A stretch of DNA of 64,000 nucleotides from DRPG01 sp964655065 (GCA_964655065.1 CAZZLC010000007.1:1-64000), one strand, 5' to 3'; positions 1 through 9,749 are shown, counted from the first letter of the stretch. Notes: generated by a model not told the origin, from the sequence alone. Numbers and translations are program-made.

Positions 1-564
1 TCGGACACCGACACCGACACCGGCATGCCGCCGGTGACCCCCGCGCTGGTGATCACCGGCGTGGTCGACGGCCCGCTTCCCGGCGGCACGCCCAAGGCCG
101 TCGAGATCTACTCGCTCGCTGACGCCCCCGATCTCAGCGTCTGCGGCATCGGGTCGGCCAACAATGGCGGCGGAACCGACGGCGAGGAGCTCACCTTCCC
201 CGCCATTGCGGTCACCGCGGGTCAGTTCCTGTACATTGCGACCGAGCAGCCCAACTTCAATGCGTTCTTCGGGTTCGACCCCACGGCCACCGACACGTTC
301 GCGGTCGCGATCAACGGCGACGACGCCATCGAGCTGTTCTGCAACGGCATGGTGGTCGACACCTTCGGGGAGATCACGCACGCTGGCGGCTCGCTCGCGT
401 GGGGCTACCAGGACGGCTGGGCGTACCGCAACGACGGCACCGGCCCCGACGGCGTCACTTTCCAGATCGGCTCGTGGTCCTTCAGCGGCGCCGACGCCCT
501 CGACAACGAGACCACCAACAACGCGGCCGGCACGCCGTTCCCGATCGGTACCTACACGCCCTGA
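1..564 (+). CDS. Lamin-tail-like surface protein, C-terminal part (5' truncated)
   Basis: The frame is open from base 1, so the gene starts before the window; 187 residues are visible. It begins with a Ser-Asp-Thr-Asp-Thr linker, the low-complexity spacer that often follows the lipid anchor in myxobacterial surface lipoproteins. The rest reads as one beta-rich domain of lamin-tail type: an early 'KAVEIYSL' strand, a middle 'GQFLYIAT' strand, and a late 'DAIELFCNG' strand followed by 'VVDTFGEI'. Such domains are usually appended to secreted nucleases or hydrolases or stand alone on the surface; with the N-terminus missing, the parent enzyme, if any, cannot be named. The stop codon lies 10 bases from the end of the convergent lipoprotein gene. 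No catalytic residues are recognised. Confidence 0.75.
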   Translation, partial: SDTDTDTGMPPVTPALVITGVVDGPLPGGTPKAVEIYSLADAPDLSVCGIGSANNGGGTDGEELTFPAIAVTAGQFLYIATEQPNFNAFFGFDPTATDTFAVAINGDDAIELFCNGMVVDTFGEITHAGGSLAWGYQDGWAYRNDGTGPDGVTFQIGSWSFSGADALDNETTNNAAGTPFPIGTYTP

Positions 565-574
565 CCGGGCGCCC

Positions 575-1711
575 TCACGGCTCCCAGGTGTGGAACCAGA
601 GCACGACCCGATCCGCGAGCCGCTCGGTCCACGCCAGCGCGAACCGGCCGTGTCCCCACGCGAGGCGATGGGGACCCGTCATGGCCTCGGCGGAGACGTC
701 GAGCAGCGTCCACGTCCCCTGGGGGGCGAGCGTGCCGTCCAGGACGTGGAGCTCGACGCCCGCACTGCCGGGCAGGCCCCGGGGCTGGTGAGCCAGCGCG
801 ACACAGCCCGCCCCCTCGGCGAGCGCGGGGTAGCCGCGATCGAAGTTGGGCAGGCTCTCCCTCACCACAGCGTCGTCGACGGTCATCAGGACGGTGCCCC
901 GATCGGTGTCCTCGAACGCAAGCAGCGTGCCCGCCGGCCGCCGGAGCACGTCGCCGGCAAACAGGAGCCGCCCCGTGTAGAGGATCTCCCGCTCCCCGGG
1001 CCCGGTGTCGGGGTCCATCGGGACGCGCCAGAGCTCCTCGTGCTCACCGGGCGAGAGGGTGTGCAGGTGGAGCATCCGCGCCATGGCAGGGTCGTGGTCG
1101 ACCACGCCGCCCCGCCGGTTGGACAGCGGCAGATCGAAAGGACCCGCGAGCACCTGGCCATCAGCGGCATAGCGGGTCCACCGGTCCGGGTCGCCGGGGC
1201 GGCTGACCACGAGCTCGAGCCCGCCTGCGTACCACTCGGCCGATGCCGGCACGGTGTGGGGGAAGATGGGGACCACGACGGAGGGTCCGAGCTCGCCCTC
1301 GTGGGAGAGCGCGCGCCAGCCGAGCTCGAACTCCGTGAACCACACCACGAGGAAGTCGTCGGGACGAACCACCATCTCGAACGCCTCGGGCGGCAGCCCC
1401 ACTTCGTTGGTCGCGTCCACCTCGGCGAGAACCTCGCCGTTCGGACCCACGAAGGTGGCGAACACGTGCTCGTTCTCGTCGCGTCCGACCAACACGAAGC
1501 CCTCGTGGGTAGGGGCGAGGACGGGCCCGGGCAGGACCGAGCCCAGCGTGACCCCCGCGGAGAGCTCGGGTGGCGACGCGACGCACGTGACGTCAGGTCC
1601 GGCACCCTCGGTCGGAACGGTCTGCGCGTCCGGGGTCGCCGCGTCGTCGATCGGGTCCTGGCACCCCGAGACCCCCAGGACCATCCACACACCCATCGTC
1701 GCCTGCCGCAA
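575..1711 (-). CDS. Hypothetical lipoprotein (378 aa)
   Basis: The likely start is the TTG at 1711, which has GGAGGAG three bases upstream and gives a compact lipoprotein signal peptide, MRQATMGVWMVLGVSGC, with lipobox Cys17. A longer GTG start at 1741 and an ATG at 1696 are alternatives. The mature part opens with an acidic Asp/Thr/Pro linker and is otherwise built of short beta-strand units with many 'GxxLVVxRP' and 'FVLVGRDENEH' type segments, which suggests a beta-propeller-like fold, but no named family is recognised. It probably sits in the outer or inner membrane leaflet facing the periplasm or surface. It is in the same orientation as the nucleotidase gene upstream but separated from it by a strong hairpin, so it may have its own promoter. 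Confidence 0.7.
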   Translation of the reverse strand: MRQATMGVWMVLGVSGCQDPIDDAATPDAQTVPTEGAGPDVTCVASPPELSAGVTLGSVLPGPVLAPTHEGFVLVGRDENEHVFATFVGPNGEVLAEVDATNEVGLPPEAFEMVVRPDDFLVVWFTEFELGWRALSHEGELGPSVVVPIFPHTVPASAEWYAGGLELVVSRPGDPDRWTRYAADGQVLAGPFDLPLSNRRGGVVDHDPAMARMLHLHTLSPGEHEELWRVPMDPDTGPGEREILYTGRLLFAGDVLRRPAGTLLAFEDTDRGTVLMTVDDAVVRESLPNFDRGYPALAEGAGCVALAHQPRGLPGSAGVELHVLDGTLAPQGTWTLLDVSAEAMTGPHRLAWGHGRFALAWTERLADRVVLWFHTWEP

Positions 1712-1752
1712 ACGCTCCTCCACCCTGGCCATCGTAGCCACCCTGACGACGG

Positions 1753-1787
1753 AGGCCCGCCGGCAGCTCGGGCTGCGCGGCGGGCCT
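1753..1787 (-). terminator. Strong GC hairpin after the nucleotidase gene
   Basis: AGGCCCGCCG at 1753-1762 pairs perfectly with CGGCGGGCCT at 1778-1787, with a second inner stem GCAG/CTGC around a CTCGGG loop and one bulged G. It lies 41 bases past the stop of the leftward nucleotidase gene and before the next leftward gene. There is no T-run on the transcribed side, so it is either a GC-type intrinsic terminator or an mRNA-stabilising hairpin. Confidence 0.55.
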
Positions 1788-1827
1788 GGGGGTCGTGGGC
1801 CCCTCGGGGACCCGTCGAACGGCGCGA

Positions 1828-4800
1828 TCAGTCCACGTAGAAGAACGCGTTGTCGAAGTAGACGGAGCCGGTGTCGTCGCAGGCCGCGACGCTACCGATG
1901 CAGTCCTTGTACTCGAACACGGCCTGGGCGAAGACCGCCCCCGCGGGCACCGTCGCGGTGACTGCGAGGGGCGTCCACACGCCGGCGTCGTCGGCGTTGG
2001 TGAGCGCCGTGGACGGGGAGTTGCCGAGTTCGGCGAAGCCGCCGTCGAAGAACTTGATCGCGATGTAGGCCTCGTTGTCGACGCCAATCTTGTCGGGGTT
2101 CTCGGTGATGACGTAGGCGTTGAAGGTCAAGCTGTCACCCACGTCGATGCCGTTGGTTCCGACGTCGAACTGCTCGTAGACGGAGAACACGGTCTCGGCA
2201 CCGTCGAAGAACGCGAACATCTTCATGCCGTTGTCGCCGTCGAGCGCCGAGAAGGTCTCGCCGCCCGTGGCGCCGAAGATCGACTCACCGGTGACCGCGA
2301 GCGGCCAGGCCGTACCCGCAGGATCGAACCAGAAGAAGCCGGCAGGGTAGGTGCCGCTGATCGGAATACCGGTGAAGGCGACCGGGTCGACGACCGAGGC
2401 TTCGAAGCTCGNNNNNNNNNNNNNNNNNNNNNNNNNNNNNNNNNNNNNNNNNNNNNNNNNNNNNNNNNNNNNNNNNNNNNNNNNNNNNNNNNNNNNNNNN
2501 NNNNNNNNNNNCTGATCGGAATACCGGTGAAGGCGACCGGGTCGACGACCGAGGCTTCGAAGCTCGGGTTCGACAGCAGCTGAACCGGGTTGATCTCACC
2601 GGGATTCTCGAGGAAGGGACCGATCCACTCGCCGCCCACGAACTGCAGCGAGTAGCCGGCCGGCGTGTCCCCGGTCTCCTGCACGCCGATGTCGGTCGAC
2701 ACGAGGCCCACCGCGGTCCCGTCCAGCGCGGTGAACTCGCCTTCGTAAGAGATGAACTGGACCACGTTGTCGGACGGGTCGACGAAGGCGATCCCGTCTG
2801 GGCCCCCGTTCTGGATGCCGTTGCTCGGGAAGTTCACGACGAGCGTGCCGAGGCCATTGTCCTGGTTCGTGAAGGTGCCGGCGAGCGGGATGGTGTCGTA
2901 CACCAGGCCGTTGCTGCCGTTGTACAGCTCGAGGGACCAGCCGGCGGCGTCGAAGCCGGCCGAGCCGGTGATCTCGATGAACTCCCCGACGTCACCACTG
3001 ATGTTGTCGTAGTGGAACTCGGAGATGAAGAACTGGGGGTCGAAGGTGTCGACGCGCGGGGCGGGAGGCGGGTCCGCGATGTCGACCGTGCCGCCGAGCA
3101 CCTCGACGATGTAGGAGCGCAGGACCTCCTGCTCGCCGTTCTCGAGGTCGGGGTCGTCGCCGTCGGTGAAGTCGGTCTCGGTGATGATCTCGTCGTTCGC
3201 GGCGGCCGCGATCGAGGTGTAGCCGTCGCCGCCGGTGAGCAGGAAGCTGTTGGTGGCCAGCGTGAAGGTCTCGGTGAGCGCCGACGGGCTCACGATGCCG
3301 CCGATCACGAAGTCGAGCACGGAACCGTCGTCGCGGGTCACGAACATGTTGACGATGCGCGAGGCGGTGGTCAGGCTCGTGGCGCCCTCGATCCCCGGCT
3401 GCGAGGGATCGTACTCGATGGTCACGCCAGCGAGCTGCGGGAAGCGGCCGTCGGCGGCAGGGATACGGCTAAGCGAGTTCTCCATCGCGGCGAGGAACTG
3501 CTCACCGGTCATGTCGACGACGACGATGGCGTTGTCGAACGCGAGCGCGGTCCCGATGGTGAGGCCGATGATGCTCGGGCCCTCGATGGTGTCGCGGATG
3601 CCGCCGCCGTTCTTGAGAGCGACGTCGACGCCGCGGGCCGGGACGGTGTCTCGAGCGAACCACAGGGTCGAGTCGGCCGCGAGCTGACCGAGGTTGGTCG
3701 AGCGGGTCCGGACGTCGGCGCGCGCGCCGTTGAGCGGGAAGTTGGTGGTTCCGATCGGCGCGAACAGGTCGGTGATGAGCGGGGTGCTCTGGAGCGCCGC
3801 GCCGAGGTCGGCCACACCCTGGATGGGGCCGAGGCTGCCCGGGGCCTGGCCGAGCTCGGCCTCGAGCAGTTCGATCGCTGCGTCGTTGGTCGCGACGGGG
3901 CCCGAGCGCGGGTCGATGTAGGCAATCTCGCCGAAGGCGTCGAAGCCAACGATGAGATGACCGACGTACGACCACAGCTGGTCGCTGTTCACGACCACGA
4001 CCGTCTCGCCCTCGGAGTCGAAGCGGACGGTGGGGTAGCTGGCCTCGGAGGTGTCGCCGTCACGCAGTAGGCTGAACGGACCCTCGGGGAACGGCTTGGC
4101 CATGAAGCCCGTCGAGCCGGCGGCGACGATGATGTCGATGCCGCGCAGGAGCTCGGCCGACAGCGGGTCGCCCGTGAAGTCCTGGGCGTGGTCGAGGAGG
4201 ATGATCTTGTTGACGCCCTGCTGCTCGAGGATGCGAACCTGCTCCAGCACCTGGAGCACGGCCGACACGACCGGCTGGTTGTCGACGTCCGAGCGGCCGC
4301 CGACGAAGTCGAGGCCCCCGAGGCACGCCACGCCGGGGGTGCAGCCGGCGATGACGTTGAAGAAGTCGGCGGGGGCGCGGCCGATGAGGCCGATGCGCTC
4401 GGTGACGCCATTGCCGCTGGTCACCTCGACGAACGCGCTGCGCGCCACCTTGCCGGCCAGGTTGGTGACGTTGTCGCCGTCGGTGCCGATCTCGATGGGG
4501 GGCGTGCCGGGGTCGAGGTTGGCGTTGACGGCGCTGAAGTCCAGGTTCGCGGCGAGGAAGGGATAGTCGGCGCGCGCGAGCATCTCGGCGAAGGTGTTGA
4601 TGTCGCCATCCCCCCCGTCGAACTCGTGATTGCCGATGCCGTTCGCGGTGAGCGCCATCTCGTTGTACGCGATGATGTCGGCCACCCCGACCTTGTCGAT
4701 GGTCACCTGCGTGCCGTCGACGTCGACCGTGCCGAGCTCGGCCGAGGCCTGGAAGAACGGGTTGGGGATGGTGTGGTCGCCGGCCGTGAGGTGCAGCGAC

Positions 4801-5291
4801 GCCATGCCCTCGTCGGTGGCGAGCTGACGCAGGCCGTCGAGCACGGCGCTGTAGTTCTCGACCTTGGGCTCGAGGGTGTTCGGGTTGAGCCACGAGGACT
4901 CGTTGTCCGAGCTGTGGAGCACCTGCAGCTCGAAGGCGACATCGGCCGGGTCCACGTTGCAGACCAGCGTCTCGCCGTCGACCTCGGGATCGTCGAGCAC
5001 ACCGTTGCCGTTGTCGTCCTGGCCGTACTCGACACGAACGCCGCCGAACTGGCAGATCGGACCCGGATCGACGGTCGTCGTCCGGACCGCCGCATCCGCG
5101 CCGTCGGCGCCGGGCTGGCCCTCCGCGCCAGGGTCCCCCTGCTCGCCCTGGTCGCCCGCGGGACCAGCCGGACCCTGGGGACCCGCAGGGCCCTGCTCGC
5201 CTGCCTCGCCCTGCTCCCCTCTCAGACCCTGGGGGCCCTCGGGACCTTCACAGGCGACGAGAACCGCCGCCATCGCAATGATGGAACGCAT
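1828..5291 (-). CDS. 5'-nucleotidase/metallophosphoesterase lipoprotein with collagen-like and lamin-tail domains (spans assembly gap)
   Basis: Once the artefactual gap (155 bases) is collapsed, this is one 1,102-aa frame. The ATG at 5291 has GAGGAG seven bases upstream; an upstream in-frame start at 5447 lacks this support. The signal peptide ends in a lipobox (VLVAC). Residues about 17-60 are Gly-X-Y collagen-like repeats. A metallophosphoesterase domain of the UshA/5'-nucleotidase type follows ('LTAGDHT', 'NGIGNHEFDGG', 'ILLDHAQDF'), then the 5'-nucleotidase C-terminal domain ('LKNGGGIRDTI'), then a lamin-tail domain ('FFISEFHYDN', 'GEFIEITG') and a C-terminal beta-sandwich-like module. 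The family hydrolyses nucleotides or other phosphoesters outside the cytoplasm; the substrate cannot be read from sequence. A strong hairpin follows the stop. The catalytic part is complete; only the junction at the gap is inferred. Confidence 0.85.
2357..2566. other. Assembly gap: 100 N flanked by identical 55-bp copies
   Basis: Bases 2412-2511 are N. The 55 bases before the gap (2357-2411) are repeated exactly after it (2512-2566). The length is typical of an overlap of k = 55 between contigs that were scaffolded but not merged. Deleting 155 bases (one copy plus the Ns) joins the two pieces of the nucleotidase gene in one frame, reading through '...FTGIPISGTYPAGFFW...' without a stop, so the repeat is almost certainly not biological. 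Confidence 0.92.
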
Positions 5292-5437
5292 CGTGAGTTC
5301 CTCCTCAGAAGAGCCCCACGGTAGGCGCCCTGCGCGACAGAACTGCAACGGGACGGGAAACTCGCAGAATCGGCCCGGTGCCGTGGCGACAAGTTCGCGG
5401 CCCTCGCTCGATACACGGGCTTCCGAGGAGGCGACAC

Positions 5438-6409
5438 GTGAACGCACGACCCCTGGGCGACACCGGACTGCAAGTCACCCCACTGGGCCTGGGTCTCGCG
5501 GCCCTCGGGCGCCCCGGGTACATCACCCTCGGCCACGACGAGGATCTCGGCGAGAACAAGGAGGTCGCCGCCCTCGCGGCGCGAACCCACCAGGTCCTCG
5601 ACGTCGCATACGACAGTGGTGTCCGGTATTTCGACGCGGCAAGATCCTATGGGCGCGCGGAAGCATTCCTCGCCGACTGGCTCGCTGCCCGCAATCCGCC
5701 CGATGTCTGTGTCGGATCCAAGTGGGGATACCGCTACACTGCGGACTGGCGCGTCGATGCCGAGGTCCACGAGGTCAAGGAGCACTCGCGAGACCACTTC
5801 GTCGCCCAGCTCGCCGAGACGCGCGCCCTGCTCGGCGACCAGCTGCGACTGTATCAAGTCCACTCGGCCACGCTGACGAGTGGAGTCTTCGACGATCCCG
5901 ATCTGCTCGATGCTCTGGCCAGGTTGCGCGACGAGGGCACCGTGATCGGGCTGTCGTTGTCGGGCCCTGGCCAGGCCGATACGCTTCGGCGCGCGCTCAA
6001 GATCGAGCGGTCCGGTCGCCGGCTCTTCGGCGTGGTCCAGGCCACCTGGAACTTGTTCGAGCGCAGTGCGGACGAGGCGCTCACGGAGGCACGTGAGCTC
6101 GGGATGGGCGTGATCGTCAAGGAAGCCCTGGCCAATGGCCGGCTGACCGCTCGGGGCACGCCCCCTCCGGGGTTGGTCGCGCAGGCCGAGCGCATCGGGG
6201 TGGGCGTCGACGCCCTCGCGCTGGCGGCGGTGCTCGCTCGACCCTTCGTCGACGTCGTGCTCAGCGGAGCCGCGACCACCGCCCACCTGCGGTCCAACGC
6301 CCAGGCCCTGGAAATCGTGGCCGACGACGCGCGGTCCGCGCTTTCGAACGTCGACCCCGAACCGGCCGAGGCCTATTGGGCGACGCGGTCCCAGCTGTCC
6401 TGGGGCTGA
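5438..6409 (+). CDS. Aldo/keto reductase family oxidoreductase
   Basis: GTG start at 5438, preceded by GAGGAG; 323 aa, normal length for the family. The aldo/keto reductase tetrad is present: Asp66 in 'YFDAARSYG', Tyr71, Lys95 in 'GSKWGY' and His142 in 'YQVHSA'. These cytoplasmic TIM-barrel enzymes reduce aldehydes, ketones or sugars with NAD(P)H; the sequence resembles the D-threo-aldose 1-dehydrogenase/predicted oxidoreductase branch, but the substrate is not assignable. It is transcribed divergently from the nucleotidase gene with 146 bases between the starts, and is followed after 117 bases by the VWA protein. Nothing unusual in composition. Confidence 0.88.
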   Translation: MNARPLGDTGLQVTPLGLGLAALGRPGYITLGHDEDLGENKEVAALAARTHQVLDVAYDSGVRYFDAARSYGRAEAFLADWLAARNPPDVCVGSKWGYRYTADWRVDAEVHEVKEHSRDHFVAQLAETRALLGDQLRLYQVHSATLTSGVFDDPDLLDALARLRDEGTVIGLSLSGPGQADTLRRALKIERSGRRLFGVVQATWNLFERSADEALTEARELGMGVIVKEALANGRLTARGTPPPGLVAQAERIGVGVDALALAAVLARPFVDVVLSGAATTAHLRSNAQALEIVADDARSALSNVDPEPAEAYWATRSQLSWG

Positions 6410-6526
6410 CCGAAGCTGGGTGGACAACCGAGGACGAACCCAGCCGACACCGGGAAGAGACGGGGGGAGGGTTCGCGAATGGAGTATCTTCCGTCCCTGT
6501 GTCCGCGTGAGCGGAAAGGAGGCGTC

Positions 6527-7720
6527 ATGCGTGGGTGGTTCGGCACGATGGTGTTGGCCGTGTCGATGGGCTGTCAGACCGGTGAGCCCATCCCCGCTGA
6601 CTCGGGAACCGTGACCTTCGAGGTCTGCGAGACGATCCGCGAGACCGCGAGCCGGGTTCCCGTCAACCTGCTGCTGACCGTCGACCGCTCGGAGTCCATG
6701 TCCGACGGGCAGCCCATCTCGAAGTGGGAGGCGATGACGCGAGCCCTCGAGGCGTTCGTCGACACACCCGATTCGCAGCAGCTCCGCGTCGGCCTTCGGC
6801 TCTGGCCGGCCGACGACGGCTGCAACAGCGAGGAGTGCGACGTCGACGCCTGCAGCGCGCCCCAGGTGGCGGTGGGACCGCTCACCGACGATGCCCAGCG
6901 GAAGAGGCTCCTCGACGAGGTCGCGGGCCAAGGACCCGCGGGCGAGACCCCGATGTCGGCCGCTCTCGAAGGGGCCCGCGCCTGGGCCAGTGACGTTCGA
7001 CAGGCCGTTCCGAAGGAGCAGGTGGCGATTGCGCTCGCCACGGACGGCATGCCCAACGGGTGCGACGAGAGCATCGAGAACATCAGCGGCATTGCGGCCA
7101 CCGCCCTGGCCGACGACGTGCCCACCTACGTGCTGGGCATCGAGGGATCGCGCGAGTCCGACGTGGACGAGATCGCGACCGCGGGGGGCACCGAGCAGGC
7201 GTTCCTCGTGGGAAGCGACAACGCCGAGGCGGCACTGCTCGAAGCCCTGCTGCTCATCGGCGGTGACGTGCTGTCGTGCAGCTACGACTTCCCCATGGGC
7301 GAGGAGCTCGATCCGGCACGCATCCGCGTCCTGCTGGAGCGAGAGGACGAGTCGGTCCGGATCCCGCGGGTCGACGACGAGGCCGCGTGTGACGAGGGCG
7401 GCTTCTACCTCACCGAGGACGGCTCGCGGATCACGCTGTGCGACGTCACCTGCGAGGAGGTCCGCGACGTTCTCGAGGGCGAGATCGACATCGCTATCGG
7501 CTGTGTCTGCGAGACCGACGACGACTGCCCGGACGACGAGACCTGCCAGGACAACGTGTGCGTGCCCGACGAAGACGATCCCGACGAGGACGGTCCGTCG
7601 GGCGAGCCGAGGGTCCAGGGCGGCGCGACCCGCTGCCAGACGGGCTCGGGCCTGACGCCGTGGGGGCTCCCGATCGGGCTGCTGTTGGTGGTGGCCCGTC
7701 GCCGTCGAGGTGACGCATGA
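6527..7720 (+). CDS. VWA-domain lipoprotein with C-terminal sorting-like tail
   Basis: The ATG at 6527 follows AAAGGAGG; an upstream in-frame ATG at 6479 has no ribosome site. The N-terminus is a lipoprotein signal (VLAVSMGC). A von Willebrand factor A domain follows, with an intact MIDAS motif DRSESMS and later Thr/Asp residues ('ETPMS', 'ATDGMP'), so divalent-metal-dependent protein binding is expected. A Cys-rich, Asp/Glu-rich segment ('CVCETDDDCPDDETC') precedes the C-terminus, which has a Cys, a hydrophobic helix (WGLPIGLLLVVA) and RRRR, resembling myxobacterial C-terminal surface-sorting signals. Having both a lipobox and such a tail is odd; one may be non-functional. The stop overlaps the OmpA start by four bases (ATGA), so the two are translationally coupled. 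Confidence 0.85.
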   Translation: MRGWFGTMVLAVSMGCQTGEPIPADSGTVTFEVCETIRETASRVPVNLLLTVDRSESMSDGQPISKWEAMTRALEAFVDTPDSQQLRVGLRLWPADDGCNSEECDVDACSAPQVAVGPLTDDAQRKRLLDEVAGQGPAGETPMSAALEGARAWASDVRQAVPKEQVAIALATDGMPNGCDESIENISGIAATALADDVPTYVLGIEGSRESDVDEIATAGGTEQAFLVGSDNAEAALLEALLLIGGDVLSCSYDFPMGEELDPARIRVLLEREDESVRIPRVDDEAACDEGGFYLTEDGSRITLCDVTCEEVRDVLEGEIDIAIGCVCETDDDCPDDETCQDNVCVPDEDDPDEDGPSGEPRVQGGATRCQTGSGLTPWGLPIGLLLVVARRRRGDA

Positions 7721-9285
7721 CCGCGCTGCTGCAGCTGTGGTTCGTCCTCGTCCAGTTACTAAGCGTCGCGTGGGCTCAGGACGTCGAAGAGCCCATCGAC
7801 ATCGAGCGGTTCCGTCCCGCCGCGACCCACGACGGCTTCGTGGTCACCGAGGGGTCGGCCTTCAACGGCTACCTCCGCGACGACCCGGTCTACCTCGCCG
7901 TCGACCTCCACGCGCAGGCGAACCCTCTCGTCGTCGTCGCGCCCGGCGACGGAATCCAGGGTCGGCTCGTCGATCAGCGAGTCGGGTTCGACCTCATCGC
8001 CGCATATCGCCTCACCGACGCTTTCGGGATCGGGCTCGCCCTGCCACTCTTCGCGGCCCAGGACGGAGATGCCGACCCCAACCCAGCCGGCATCGGCGAT
8101 CTTCGCCTCGTGCCCAAGCTCAGGGTGGTGGGCGGCGACAACGGCGGGCTGGCCATCCTCGCCGAGGTCCGCTTGCCCACGCACAGTGACGACGAGTTCT
8201 CTGGGGGGGCGCGCTCGCCCATCTTCGCGCCGCGACTCGCCTTCGACCAGCGATTCGCGAAGTCGTTCCGGTTCGGCGCCAACCTCGGGGTGCTCCTCCG
8301 CGAGGGCACACAGTTCCGCAACGTCCGCGCAGCGAGTGAGCTCACCTACAGCGCTGCGCTCGCCTACACGTTTGGCGGTCACGACGGCGACGTCACGCTC
8401 GGCGTCGACGTGCACGGCGGCGCCGGGCTCGCGGCCCTGCAGATCGAGGAGGCGCCGCTCGAAGGCCAGCTCTACGCCAAGCTCGGACTGACCGACGACC
8501 TGGCGGTCCAGTTCGGGCCCGCGGTCGGCCTCGTTCCCGGGTTCGGGACCCCGACGCTGAGATTTTATGCGGGGCTCCAGTGGTCTCGCTCACGCGACGA
8601 AGACGCACGGGCCGGAGCGGAGTGCTACGAGTGCCCGCCCTGCCCCACCCTCGGCCCCGACACCAGCCTGGTGCGCGCCGTCGTGGTCGACGAAGACGGC
8701 GAGCCGGTCACCCGCTCGCGGGCCCGTGTCGACGAGGTCCCCGCCACCAACACCGGGCCCGGCGTGCACGAGGTCCAGGTCGAGCCCGGCCGCCGCACGC
8801 TCTGGGTACGCGCTCGCGGCTACGTGCCGCAGAAGATCGACGTGCGGGTGCCCCCGTCGTCGACCGTCGAGAAGACGGTGGTGATGGAGCCCATCGAGTT
8901 CGTCGCCGACGGTGACCGCCTCGAGTACAACGGCGTGGTCTACTTTGCCTTCGACAGCGACGTGCTGCTCGCCGAGAGCCACGACCTGCTGGACGCACTC
9001 GCCCAGGTGCTCGACGCCTACCCACGGCTCAAGTTGCTGTCCGTGCAGGGGCATGCCGATCAGGTGGGGAGCGAGGAATACAATCAGGACCTGTCGGAGC
9101 GCAGGGCCGCGTCGGTGGTTCGGTACCTCGTCGACGTCGGCGTCGAGCCAGAGCGGCTCGAGTCGGTCGGGTTCGGTGAGTCGCAGCCCATCTCGGACCG
9201 TGACCGGGAGAACCGTCGCGTCGAGTTCGTGATCCTGAAGGGTCGGGTGCCCGGCGCCAAGGTGCTCAACCGCGACGAGCGGTGA
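7717..9285 (+). CDS. Outer-membrane protein with OmpA C-terminal peptidoglycan-binding domain
   Basis: 522 aa. A signal peptide (LLQLWFVLVQLLSVAWAQ) is followed by about 280 residues of alternating beta-strands typical of a membrane barrel, a Cys pair linker ('CYECPPC'), a small carboxypeptidase-regulatory-like beta domain, and a C-terminal OmpA domain with 'VYFAFDSDVLL', 'LSVQGHADQVGSEEYNQDLSERRA' region and 'NRRVEFVI'. The conserved Asp and Arg that bind diaminopimelate are in these segments. The protein should sit in the outer membrane and hold the peptidoglycan. It starts inside the stop of the VWA lipoprotein gene, so the two are likely made together and may form one surface complex. Confidence 0.88.
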   Translation: MTALLQLWFVLVQLLSVAWAQDVEEPIDIERFRPAATHDGFVVTEGSAFNGYLRDDPVYLAVDLHAQANPLVVVAPGDGIQGRLVDQRVGFDLIAAYRLTDAFGIGLALPLFAAQDGDADPNPAGIGDLRLVPKLRVVGGDNGGLAILAEVRLPTHSDDEFSGGARSPIFAPRLAFDQRFAKSFRFGANLGVLLREGTQFRNVRAASELTYSAALAYTFGGHDGDVTLGVDVHGGAGLAALQIEEAPLEGQLYAKLGLTDDLAVQFGPAVGLVPGFGTPTLRFYAGLQWSRSRDEDARAGAECYECPPCPTLGPDTSLVRAVVVDEDGEPVTRSRARVDEVPATNTGPGVHEVQVEPGRRTLWVRARGYVPQKIDVRVPPSSTVEKTVVMEPIEFVADGDRLEYNGVVYFAFDSDVLLAESHDLLDALAQVLDAYPRLKLLSVQGHADQVGSEEYNQDLSERRAASVVRYLVDVGVEPERLESVGFGESQPISDRDRENRRVEFVILKGRVPGAKVLNRDER

Positions 9286-9343
9286 GCGGAGCGCGAGGGT
9301 CACGAGGAGGCTCGTCGACCCGGCCAGGCCCTCCGAGCCGAGG

Positions 9344-9739
9344 TCAGGAGATCAGCGCCACCGCCATCATCCCGAGTCCCACGAGGGCGAGCGTCCACGT
9401 CGCGGTGCGCAGACCGAACACCGCGAGGTGGTAGGCCGGAGCGTAGAGGGCGCGCGCGACCACGAACAAGCCCGCGCCCTGGGCCCCGATCCCGCTGGTC
9501 TCGCCCTGGATCTCGAGCAGGAGGGCGAGCGGGAGGAACACGAGGAGCGATTCGAGCAGGTTCTGCTGGGCGCGCTGGGCTCGGGCACCCTGCACCGACA
9601 GCTCGACCGACTGGTCCTTTCCCCGGAGATGGTCCTGGACGGCCGCGGAGGCGTCGGGAGCGAGCACGGTCTTGAAGCTGGCTGCGAAGAACGTCTGGGC
9701 AAGCCACAGCCCCAGGGCAGCGAGGATGTAGAGGGTCAT
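9344..9739 (-). CDS. MAPEG family membrane protein
   Basis: 131 aa with four hydrophobic helices, the length of MAPEG proteins. The segment RAQRAQQNLLESL matches the family signature R-x-x-x-x-N-x-x-E after helix 1, which in microsomal glutathione transferases binds glutathione. It lies 10 bases downstream of the Cys/Gly-rich lipoprotein gene in the same direction, with GGAG close to its ATG, so it is probably the last gene of the kinase operon. Whether it conjugates glutathione or has another role in the inner membrane is unknown. Confidence 0.85.
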   Translation of the reverse strand: MTLYILAALGLWLAQTFFAASFKTVLAPDASAAVQDHLRGKDQSVELSVQGARAQRAQQNLLESLLVFLPLALLLEIQGETSGIGAQGAGLFVVARALYAPAYHLAVFGLRTATWTLALVGLGMMAVALIS

Positions 9740-9749
9740 GGGGTCTCCA

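Noticed and set aside
2357..2566. Pair of 55-bp direct repeats as a biological repeat or insertion footprint
   Set aside because: Both gaps in the window have the same 55-bp length and exactly 100 N, and collapsing them restores frames, which is the signature of an assembler overlap.
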